Shown here piece by piece: positions 1 through 9,528 of a stretch of DNA of 64,000 nucleotides. Position 1 is the stretch's first letter, and each line of letters opens with the position of its first letter. The notes under the pieces are model-generated. The model saw only the letters and a program-made list of their open reading frames with translations, was not told where the DNA came from and did not search any database. The position numbers and the translations under genes were made by a program. The DNA comes from Tenodera sinensis (Eukaryota; Arthropoda; Insecta; Mantodea; Mantidae), in contig CM060962.1 in assembly GCA_030765045.1 (NCBI GenBank), positions 217,827,655-217,891,654 on the forward strand. The letters are read 5' to 3'.

Positions 1-680
1 ATCATAATACCTATTTATAAAAAAGGATAAATCCTTAATTGTGAAAATTACTGCCACTCATCAGTTCCTCTTAAATTATACTCAAGAATAATTGAGAGAA
101 AATTAAGAGCCGAAGTGGAAGAAAAACTGGAGGAAGAACAAAGCACACTTAGAGAGAATAGGCAGACACAAGATCACATATTTGTAATGAGGCAGATAAT
201 GGATCTAAGACTGAGCAGAGGAAGGAAGATGTATGTGGCCTTTGTAGACTTAAAGGCTGCCCTTGATACAGTACCAAGAGAAGAGATTTGGAAAGTGCTA
301 ATGGAATTGGAGGTGGATAAGAAATTAGCTAGAGTAATTAAGAGCTTGTATCAGAAGGTAGTGGGAATGGTAGGAATATCAGGAAGTTTATCAGAAGAGT
401 TTGAAATCAAAAGGGGAGTAAAACAGGGAGATAGTCTGGGCCCATTGCTATTTATTATATTTATGAACCAAATAATCAAACACTGCAAAAAAGAACGAAT
501 AAGCTGAGAGTAGGATACTGGAACATAAGACCAGTAGATGGAGAAGTATTAATATATACAGATGATATAGTATTAATGGCAGAAGGTGAGGAGAGACTAC
601 AACAAGCAGTAACAGAATGGGCTAGCACATTAGAAGAAAGAGGGATGAGAATATACAGGGTGGAAGGGAAGTCATAACAT
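1..680 (+). pseudogene. LINE reverse transcriptase fragment, RTE-like, interrupted
   Basis: Middle part of a non-LTR reverse transcriptase; its 5' part lies outside the window. A first frame reads PIYKKG at about 10-27 and then hits a stop. The main frame (about 115-507) carries RT motif A (FVDLKAALDTVPR, catalytic Asp near 247) and motif B (GVKQGDSLGPLLF, about 415-455). Motif C (YTDDIVLMAEGE, about 558-594) lies in another frame after a frameshift near 490-505. The match breaks off at about 680, just after a sequence resembling the start of the KSKVM segment seen in the 3' fragments at 4777 and 63237. The element is dead because of stops and frameshift. RTE-like assignment is by general resemblance; RT is certain, clade is not. 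Confidence 0.8.
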
Positions 681-1018
681 TCCTTCTAATATGTGCTTCT
701 TAGAAGCATTACAAACAAAAAAGTTGAATGGCATTTTGTTCTTTGATCAGCCGATTTCGAAAAAATAAATAGTTTTTTATCCAAGTTGGATGCATAATTC
801 CACAAGAATGTGCAAAGATAAACACTTTGTTACTTGTAAGATGCGTAGAGTAACTAATATGGCACATCACACAGGGTTTAAAAATAATTAATCACTTAAA
901 ACATGTGAAGGAATACTCCAAGCTGCTATTTCATAGATGACATAACTTGACATTGTTGCATTGAGGTTGGTCAGGGAATTGACCTGCTTTGTGGATGTAA
1001 ACAGCTTTTGCTTTCCAT
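681..1018. other. unassigned AT-rich sequence
   Basis: I see no open frame, no terminal repeat and no recognisable element here. It separates the LINE fragment from the dispersed 0.3 kb repeat. Confidence 0.4.
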
Positions 1019-1322
1019 AATGTTTTGGGAGCTAACACTTGTGATTGGCCTATACTGTCACAGTAAACATGGAAGGACAATGCAGGGCATGAGTTTGTTT
1101 TCAAAATGCACCGTTATACTGTTTTTTTATGTACAGAGCTAGGGAAAGTGACCACCCACACAATCAGCAGTGTTGTCATGTTGATTACGATAAAACTAAA
1201 ATATCTGAATAGTAAATAGTCGGAGACTAAAATGTAAGATGCAAAATGTGTTCCAAATGTTGAAATCTACCACAGGTTTAAATTAATGTAATGACTTGCC
1301 TTCCACTGGTATGTTAAAAGAA
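1019..1322 (+). repeat. dispersed 0.3 kb repeat, copy 1
   Basis: This segment, from TGTTTTGGGAGCTAAC to CCACTGGTATGTTAAAA, recurs with roughly 85-90 % identity by eye at 62937-63236 in the same orientation. It has no coding frame. It ends in an A-rich run in both copies, as a short retroposed element might. The family is not recognised. Confidence 0.75.
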
Positions 1323-1808
1323 ATTATAGTTTAAAAAAAAATAAAAGACACGCTTTTATAACAAACTGAACTAATAAGTGGAAAATAATTTTCAGTATAT
1401 AGAGGTTGTTCTATATCAATATAAAGTCAACTAGTTCATTATATTTCAAAATGTTGTAACAAGTTTAAAATAAAAATAATTTATATTAACAAAATAACGA
1501 ATTTTTATTCTAAAAAAGCATGGGGTATCCGATATCCAATGCTATAGATAGTTGCATATGTAGCTGTTTATAAAAGTAAAGTTATGATAAAAGTAAGTGA
1601 AAAGCACCCCACGCTTTTTTACAAAAAAGTTTATTATTTTGTTAATATAAATTAGCTTTTATTTTAAACTTGTTACAACATTATGAAATATAATGAACTA
1701 GTTGACTTTACATCGATACAGAAGAAACTCTACATACTTAAAATTATTTTCCACTTTTTAGTTTGGTTTGTTATAAAAGCGTGTTTTTAGCTTTTTTAAA
1801 CTATAATT
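1321..1808. mobile_element. fold-back / MITE-like element with ~205 bp inverted arms
   Basis: The left arm (about 1321-1527) and right arm (about 1606-1808) are imperfect inverted copies around a 78 bp spacer. For example AACTAGTTCATTATATTTC on the left mirrors GAAATATAATGAACTAGTT on the right, and CACGCTTTTATAACAAAC mirrors GTTTGTTATAAAAGCGTG. It has no coding capacity. The outer ~65 bp of the right arm is duplicated immediately outside, at 1809-1880. No clear target duplication was seen, so the superfamily is open. Confidence 0.75.
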
Positions 1809-1880
1809 CATTTTCTATTTTTTAGTTCAGTTCGTTATAAAACCATGTATTTAGCTTATTTAAACTATAATTTATTTTCT
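1809..1880. repeat. extra copy of the fold-back element's outer arm
   Basis: The segment resembles the terminal part of the right arm just before it (TAGTTCAGTTCGTTATAAAA against TAGTTTGGTTTGTTATAAAA; TTTAAACTATAATT shared). It looks like a tandem partial duplication or the remnant of a second element. Confidence 0.55.
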
Positions 1881-2520
1881 TGATGATCCTGGTCAGGATA
1901 TTAGGACACAGTTATAATATTATTGTACTGTCATTGGTCCTTGCAATGTATGCACGTTTTCATGTCAATCAGAAGTATGTATGCTGGTGAAAATTATGTC
2001 GAAACATTCCATTACATTGATAGATTTAGATAACTAATTTTGTTTATCCTGATGATCCTGGTGAGGATCTTAGGATAAAATTATGATATTATTGTATAAT
2101 CATTGATGCTTGACATGTGTGCAAAATGTCAAGTCAATCAGACGACTCCAAGTTGGTGAAAATTACGTCGAAGTATTCAGTTACATTGATAAATTTAGCT
2201 AATTAATTTTGTTTATCCTGATTACGCTAGTAAAGAACTTGGGATAAAGTTAAGATATTATTATACTGTGATCGATCCTTGCCATGTGTGCAAAGTTTTA
2301 AATCAATCAAACAAACGTAAGATGGTGAAAATTACGTCGAAATATTCCATTACATTGATACATTTAGCTAACCAATTTTGTTTATCTGGATGATCCTGTT
2401 CAGGACCTTAGGATAAAGTTATAATATGATTCTATTGTCATCGGTCCTTAATATGTGTGCATCTTTTCAAGTGAATCATTTAACTATAAATTGGTGAAAA
2501 TTACGTCAAAATATTCCATT
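1880..2520. repeat. ~170 bp satellite, left block (about four units)
   Basis: Units begin at about 1873, 2039, 2210 and 2377, each 167-171 bp, opening with a variant of TTTGTTTATCCTGATGATCC. Each unit also carries GGTGAAAATTACGTCGAA and CCATTACATTGATA. The fourth unit stops at about 2520 inside ATATTCCATT, where the CAGA simple repeat begins. The same family resumes after that repeat. No coding function is visible. Confidence 0.8.
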
Positions 2521-3152
2521 GCATACAGACAGACAGACATACAGACCTCAATACAGATAGACATACAGACAGACATATACACATACAAACAGACAGGCCT
2601 ACAAACCAATAGACCTACAGAACGACAGACCTACAGACCAACAGACCTAAAGACCGACAGACCTACAGACACACAGATATACAGACATACAGACATACAG
2701 ATGGACCTACAGACAGATCTTCAGACAGTCCTACAGACAGATCTACAGACAGACCTACAGACAGACCCTCAGACAGACAGAGACATACAGACAGAAAACC
2801 AAACGTGCATACAGACAGACTTATAGACCTACAGAGAGCCAGAACTACAGACACAGACAGACCTACAGACAGACACACCTATAGACAGGCAGACGGACCC
2901 ACAGACAGATGCACCTACAGATAGACAGACTGACAAACAGACAGGCCTATAGGCAGACCTACACACAGACAGATCTACAGACAGACAGATCTACAGACAG
3001 TCCTACAGATGGACCTACAAATGGACCTACAGACAGACAAACCTATATACCGGCAGACGGACCCACAGACAGATGCACCTACAGATAGACAGACTAACAG
3101 ACAGACAGGCCTATAGACAGACCTACATACCGACAGATCTACAGACAGACCT

Positions 3153-3188
<36 letters not shown>

Positions 3189-4170
3189 AAAAACAAAAAT
3201 GCATACAGACAGACTTAGATCTACAGAGAGCCAGAACTACAGACACAGCAGACCCACAGACAGCCAGACTGACCCACAGACAGATGCACCTTCAGAGAGA
3301 CAGATAGACAGACAGATCTACAAACAGATCTACATACAGCCAGACATACAGATGGACCTGCAGACAGACAGACCTACAGACAGACCTACATACAGACAGA
3401 CTTACATACAGCCAGACATACAGATGGACCTGCAGAGAGACAGACCTACAGACAGACAGACAGACAGGCAGGCAGGCAGACAAACCTACAGACAAACCTA
3501 CAGACAGACCTACAGACAGGCAAATGCACCCACAGACAGACACACCTATGGACAGATGCACTTCCAGACAGACAGGCAGACAGATCTACATACAGACCTA
3601 CAGATATCCCTACAGACAGACCTACATACAAACAGACATACAGATGGACCTGCAGACAGACAGACCTACAAGCAGACAAACCTACAGACAGACATACAGA
3701 CAGACCTACTGACAGACAGACCCACAGACAGACCTACAGACATTCAGACCTACAGACAGAGAGAGGCATACAGACAGACCTATAGGCAGACAGGCCTACA
3801 GCGAGACCTACAGACAGACAGACAGACAGATCTACAGACAGACAGATCTACAGACAGACAGACCTACAGACAGACAGATGGGCTTACAGACAGACCTACA
3901 GACAGGCAGACAGACCTACAGATCAACAGACAGACCTACACATAGACAGACCTACAGACAGATCTACAGACAGTCCTACAGACAGAGAGAGACATACAGA
4001 CAGACCGACCTACAGACAGACCAGACAGACCTACAACAGACAGACCGATATGACAAGAAAAAGAACCTAGAGACAGACAGATCAAGAGACAGACAGACAT
4101 ACAGACAGGCCTATAGACAGACCTATAGAGAGACCTACAGACAGACATACCTACAGACCGGCCCACACTG
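2521..4170. repeat. CAGA-type simple repeat / minisatellite
   Basis: About 1.65 kb of imperfect CAGA tetranucleotides organised as a shifting 8-12 bp motif (CCTACAGACAGA and variants CATACAGACAGA, CCCACAGACAGA). It is purine-pyrimidine biased and essentially lacks stops in several frames on both strands. This creates long apparent frames rich in Thr/Asp/Arg/Gln on the plus strand and Cys/Leu/Ser/Val on the minus strand. They are by-products of the repeat. It interrupts a unit of the ~170 bp satellite. Confidence 0.95.
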
Positions 4171-4199
4171 ACACACATAGACATACACACACACAAAAA

Positions 4200-4680
4200 T
4201 ACATATCTCCGTCTTTCAATATTTTCAGGCGACTTTATTCCTCAGTGCAGTGTAACCTGTGTCGATTACTAAACTACCAACTGTCAGTCAGTTGACTCAC
4301 GTAGCTGAAAATTACGTTACTTTGATCAATTTTGCTAAATCCCTTTTTATCTTGATGATCATGGTCAGGATATTACAACAATATTATAATCTTATTGTAC
4401 TGTCATTGGTCCTTGACATGTATGCACATTTTTCATGTCAATCAGATGCATCTAAGTTGGTGAAATTTATGTCGAAAGATTCCACTACATTGATAGATTT
4501 AGATAATTAATTTTGTTTATCCTGATGATACTGGTCAGGATCTTAGGATAAAATTATGATATTATTGTATTATCATTGATGCTTGACATGTCTGCAAAAT
4601 TTCAAGTCAATCAGAAGACAGTGAAAATTACGTCAAAAGATTCCATTACATCGATAAATTTAGCTAATTAATGTTGCTTC
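4200..4680. repeat. ~170 bp satellite, right block
   Basis: Continuation of the satellite seen at 1880-2520. After a degraded partial unit, two units open at about 4345 and 4512 (TTTTTATCTTGATGATCATGG and TTTGTTTATCCTGATGATAC), again 167 bp apart. The block ends at about 4680 next to a CA microsatellite. Confidence 0.8.
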
Positions 4681-4691
4681 ATTCTGGCGAG

Positions 4692-4692
<1 letters not shown>

Positions 4693-4752
<60 letters not shown>

Positions 4753-4772
4753 CACACGCACACACACACACA
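4693..4772. repeat. (CA)n microsatellite
   Basis: About 80 bp of nearly pure CA dinucleotides with a few interruptions (TGCACACGCA near the right end). It sits directly before a truncated LINE 3' fragment. Confidence 0.97.
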
Positions 4773-4776
4773 GGTG

Positions 4777-5107
4777 AAGCTAATATAAAGCGTGTAAAGA
4801 GCAAAGTGATGACAATAAGTAAAGAAGAGGTTGAGACAGAAATATACATACAAATGGAAGGGAGAGAAATTAGAAAATGTAAGAAGCTATGAAGATCTAG
4901 GTGTTATATTAAGGAAAGGCAGAAGAATACATCTAGAAATAGATAATAGGATCAAGAAAGCTATGAATATAAATTGTCACATATATATTACAATAATTGG
5001 AAAGAGGGAATTAAATCAACGAATAGAGATGAGGGTATACACAGAGTTATACCAGTTAATTTTAATATACATATTTTGTCTGGAAGGGAGGATGTTAGCC
5101 AAGTAAT
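4777..5107 (+). pseudogene. LINE 3' fragment (same family as 63237-63920)
   Basis: The frame reads SKVMTISKEEVETEIYIQ, then after a one-base shift YEDLGVILRKGRRIH and IDNRIKKAMNINCHIY. These are the post-catalytic and thumb region of the RTE-like reverse transcriptase whose better copy lies at 63237. The segment begins abruptly after the CA repeat and breaks off near 5107 (match lost after VYTELYQLILIYIF). It is 5'-truncated, frameshifted and non-functional. Confidence 0.8.
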
Positions 5108-5984
5108 TACAATGGATGCAGTCAGTAGGTATTGTACCATGCCGTCAACCACAACTTTCCTGTCTAACCAGCGGACCCGACTAGCCCATTGGCCTGTAAT
5201 TCCATCAAAATCTCAGATCCCGGGCAATCCTTATTCACTTTGCAAACAATGATCTGCTTATAAAGAAGATTAAAGGGAATAAAACTCTTCAAGTGGTGGA
5301 CCACTAATAAAGGGGACTGTAACAAAACGTTTGCCTGAGCGGCAGCAGTAAAGGTGGCTATAACCTGTTACCACTTGGCCGGATAGAGTATATTCCCCAA
5401 AAGGCATTTGTATGTAATAGTTTACCAATTGCCACGAAATTTAATTATTTAAGTTCTTCTTGTAAGGGAACAAGATGGACTTCATATGGCCCCAATTCGG
5501 TGTCCAGATACCTGTCTGTGCACAGCATGGGCCCTGGTGGGTCCTTCATAAGTTGCGGACGATCTTCCATTTTTGGAACCCCTCGCAAATCACTATCACA
5601 AATGCAAAATCACAAAGAAAACACTTCACCACAAATAAGCAAATAAAAATGATTAACAATAGGATATAGTAAGGTATAGGGAAGATAAGATAAAAAAAAG
5701 GAACAAGGAAGGAGAGCTGGATCTATTTGAGGCCTTGTATAACTGCACTAAAAGCACACACACGTCCCGTGACAATCACTTCACACCTGAACTCTACAAA
5801 AGCAAATAGAAATGTCCTCCTGCCAGTCAATGTAGCCAGCCGTCGACTGAGCTCTACCAAGTCAGAGAGGAAAGTGATATTCTTATTTTTAATTCCAAAA
5901 AATATCTTCTCTTTCACAATGCTATCTAACACACAAGATGGAGTCCCACGATGTGTCACTTTCAAGAACCAATGCTTTTAGATG
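5108..5984. other. unassigned sequence
   Basis: Two short open stretches occur (about 5475-5669 plus, 5723-5965 minus), but neither shows a domain, repeat or start context I recognise. No terminal repeats were seen. It may hold decayed transposon sequence. Confidence 0.35.
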
Positions 5985-7092
5985 TGTAATGTAACCAGTG
6001 TTAAGTAAACACAAAGCAACCAACGAGATGTTTATGTTTTTCTATAATTTAAGTGTTTCAAAATGATTAAAATATATACTCCATATAATTTGTATTTCCT
6101 TTGATATTTTTATGTCTATAGAAAACTATATTTTTAAACTAATACATGGAATAAGCTGCGACAGTTACAGTATGAAACGTTAGCCTTTAAGGCGGATATT
6201 TCATAATCATGACAATTTTTTTTACATTTTGCTAACTTTTAAATTTATTTGCCCTGCCTCTCTAGTTAATTTATACTTTGTACTGTACGAGTTAGATTTT
6301 TAACACTGCACTCAAGACTGGGGTATTTCCATAACTAAATGTGCATTAAAAGGGAAGGTGCGAGAAAGCAAGGATTTCTCGCCGAAACACGGAAGGGTGA
6401 ATCTCGTAGTGAGCCGATATTTCGCTCAATATTCATCGACGACATACATCATCCAGTGCTCCCTCTGGAATAAGTTAAACTGCCCGCCTTCACTCGAGGA
6501 TGTTGTAAGCGGAGCATTAGAGTTGGAGCCATGCATACTCCGAATTCAGCGCCCCTAGACAACAGTGAGGAAATGAGTCGCGCATGCGCAGGGCTACTTT
6601 CAACCAGGCTTGGACCACCAAGGGAAATGCCTGGCCTTCTGAATTGAGCTCTCGGAGTGAGAGGAAGTTGGCTCTTCATGGCTTCATAGGGAGGCATTAA
6701 CATGTGCTCGCATTATCTGTAACTTTTTCTAAATTCATTCTAAATGCCTTTCTGGTTTACCTAACTTCATTTGATTTATGTTTTGCGTTAGATAATGGCT
6801 TTAACAAGGTTTGGATGGCAGAAGTTTATCCGCAAAACTTTCATTTCATTTTCATGGAACTAATGGACATTTAAAATACAACTTTGTGACATTTCTAATA
6901 TTATGTGAATCTGTCAAGTGAGTTTTCATGTTTTTCAAGGCAAGTTAAATTCAAGTTTGTTATATTTATATTTCGTTATTTCTTGTTGTTTAAATAAAGG
7001 CAAGCTAATCTTGCCCACTTTGAATTCTTAATTTCTTTCCAAGATCCTAAACCCAGCACGTTCACATTACAAAGGTAACCCATTATATTACA
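5985..7092 (+). mobile_element. possible LTR of a decayed LTR retrotransposon
   Basis: The segment begins TGTAAT and ends ATTACA, a perfect short inverted repeat of the TG...CA type. It contains a more GC-rich middle (about 6355-6700), a polyadenylation signal AATAAA near 6993, and is followed three bases later by a 12-base match to the 3' end of initiator tRNA-Met. Together these fit a 5' LTR of about 1.1 kb. No gag or pol frame follows and no second LTR is present, so it would be a heavily deleted copy. The left boundary is the weakest point. Confidence 0.35.
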
Positions 7093-7095
7093 GAA

Positions 7096-7107
7096 TGGTA
7101 GCAGAGC
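7096..7107 (+). promoter_or_regulatory. putative primer binding site (tRNA-iMet)
   Basis: TGGTAGCAGAGC is complementary to the CCA-ending acceptor of eukaryotic initiator tRNA-Met. Reverse transcription of an LTR retrotransposon would prime here. It lies 3 bp after the proposed LTR end. Confidence 0.4.
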
Positions 7108-7597
7108 GTTACAAAATAGTAGCCCATTACAGGGCAAATTACTTCTGCCCATGCCTCACAGTTAGGTCTCCTACCTCACTCGGTTAGGTAAGACCTCAAT
7201 CCAGTTGCATTTCTTCCTTTTACCAAAATTTTAAAGTGGTAAGTTTTTACTTAGCGAGCTTGTCCCACACTGGGATTATGGTTTTTTTACTTCAGCTTTA
7301 AACACTCGGCTTCTCGTTCAAGCTGAAGACAGAAGTCGAGTGGTTACCCAGTGCAAGTGCCGTTCTCTTGCCTTTATCACTCCTTCACTTCTTTTATCAC
7401 TCATTTACTTCTTTCCACCATTCATTATCATCGTATCATAAACACTCATGGTGTGAATGGTGCATAGAATGAATGCTCAGGTATCATAATGTTTGTTTAC
7501 ATTATTCATCTATGTGTTGTACTGTATATGTGTTTGTCATGTATTGTGTGGGCCCACTGTCAGTGATCTTATGATCTTGTAAAAGATTATACATATA
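7108..7597. other. unassigned sequence between putative PBS and Tc1 element
   Basis: No gag-like frame or other element is visible. It may be the leader of the LTR element. Confidence 0.3.
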
Positions 7598-9023
7598 CAG
7601 AGACAGACAAAAGTATTCGGACACACGTAATGTGTAATTTTGAACCAGCATAATTATATTTAAAACACCCATATACTTTACACTTGTGATTGCGTTTTGC
7701 CCCCTTCTGTCCTGTTGACTACTAGTGTTAGTATTTCAAAAAAATTTTCTTCTTTGATAAAATATGATAGTTTCTTTACCATCATCTGTTATTATGCTTG
7801 GACATAAGTATTCACACGCACTCCAATTTGATGGTACAAACACTGTAAACAGTATCTAGATGCAGGTCTTGTTAGGTTAGTACTGTACTTGCAGTGTCCT
7901 ATACACATACAACATTAAGATGTGCAGTTGCCGCATTTAAATCGCAAAGGGCCACAAAGGACTGGAAACTATGATTGTGGAAAGAAAAACCATTCTTAAC
8001 CTTTATAGCCAAAGAAAAACGTCTGCAGAAATAGCTCTTGCTGTTAAAAGAACCCATGAAACAATGTTCAGCATTGTAAAAACTACATAGAAAGGAAAAC
8101 AGTCATCAGCAGTGCAAGACAAGGACGTCTATGTAAACTTAGCCCTAGGGATAGGAAGACAGTTGTCAAAATGGTGCAGAAAATTCCACGAATTTCAGCA
8201 ACCAAAATCACAGCCCTTTTAAGAGAAAATCTAGGAAAAACGGTCCATGTCCAAACTGCCACCAGAATGCTGACTAGTGCTGGTTTCAATGCCCCGGATA
8301 AAACCCTACATCAGTAAAGCAAATCAGAAAAGGTTCAAGCAGTTTGCAGAGGATAAGATGAAGAATTCTGGAACAGGGTATTGTGGTCCAATTAAAGTAA
8401 ATTAAACATGTACCTCAGTGAAAGTATGACAATAGAAGAATAAAGAGTGGGATGTTAAGAACATGCAAGCCACGGTCAAACCCAGGGGCATTAAGTTTTG
8501 GTCTGGATATGTCTGGTTTCATTTGGTGTGTGTAAACTTGTAATAATTTATGGGAACATAGAGAAGTATATCTATTTGAACATACTGAAACAAAATATGA
8601 AATTGAGTTCTGAGAAGTTAGGTTTATGTAGTAGTTTCACTTCCAGCAGGATAATAATCCCAAGCACATTGCATGTGTAGTCAAGCTTTGGATTGATGGA
8701 TGTCCTTCATACTCTGAACACTCACTTCAGTCACTAGACAGAAATCTTAAAATAAATGATGCATAAATATATAATATAAATCCTGAAAATATCTGGAGGA
8801 ATTACATAATAGGTTAAACAATCAGCTAATGACAAAAAAAGATCATCTTAAACAGATAATTCAAGAAGACTGGAAGCAATTAACTTCTGATGCCATCAGG
8901 AAGCATTTAACTCCATGCCTAAAATATTAAGGACCATCATACAAAGAAATGGGCATACTATAACGAAACATTTAAGTTTGTGCAGTTGTGTGTCTGAATA
9001 CTTTTGTCACAAAGGAAAACCAG
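7598..9023 (+). mobile_element. Tc1-type transposon, decayed
   Basis: About 1.43 kb bounded by inverted terminal repeats. The left end has GACAAAAGTATTCGGACACA at 7606-7625 and the right end has its inverse, with one G/A difference, at 8989-9008. This is the characteristic Tc1-family end. TA dinucleotides flank the left end. A plus-strand transposase relic lies inside. The exact outer right boundary is uncertain because the last bases have drifted. Confidence 0.88.
7940..8935 (+). pseudogene. Tc1 transposase pseudogene
   Basis: The DDE/D transposase of the surrounding element, broken by many stops and shifts. N-terminal DNA-binding part: GRLCKLSPRDRKTVVKMVQ then IPRISATKITALLRENLGK and VHVQTATRMLTSAGF (about 8130-8290), which are the paired helix-turn-helix region. 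Catalytic part: scraps resembling WSDESK, then FQQDNNPKHIACV (about 8640-8680), which holds the second Asp. C-terminal part: ENIWRN, then EDWKQLTSDAIRKHLTPCLKY near 8865-8930. Catalysis is impossible in this state; no full frame survives. Confidence 0.85.
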
Positions 9024-9528
9024 GTTTAATATTTTATTGCTTATCAAATGTATTCAAGTTCATTTAATATGCATTTAATATTTGTGCTCTTCAATAAGAT
9101 ATAACTGTATTATATAAATAACATGTCTAGCTTTTGCCATTACCAGAATACAGATAAATATATATATATAACTTGTATTCATTGTATTTTGATGTCAATG
9201 ATTAGTCTACATGCATTTAGAACTTTTACACAGATCTTTGTAATAATTTATGTTGAAAAGTATTTAGCAATTGCCTTAAATTTTCTCTGCATCATCATTC
9301 AAAATTTAATTGTGCTTGGCAATCATTGAAAAGTTATAAATGTACAAATTTCTGCCTCCAATTTAGTGTGCTCATTGTGTAGATTTTGCATTGCTAATGC
9401 CTTTCTAAGCAGTGCATTTGTCATCTTTTTCATGTCCGAGCCTGGTCTTCAAGAGTGGCGGTATGCTTCTGCCTGCATGCACGCTATTGTCGTCATGGTT
9501 TGGCTGTCATATGTTTTGGGCCTCCAGC
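9024..9528. other. AT-rich flank and probable 3' side of the minus-strand repeat gene
   Basis: No element recognised. The part nearest 9529 would be the 3' untranslated side of the repeat-rich frame if that is a real exon. A TTTATT (AATAAA on minus) occurs only far away, near 9032. Confidence 0.3.

Noticed and set aside
2455..4196. Several 60-290 codon frames on both strands
   Set aside because: They follow the CAGA simple repeat, which lacks stop codons in several frames. The composition is trivially repetitive.
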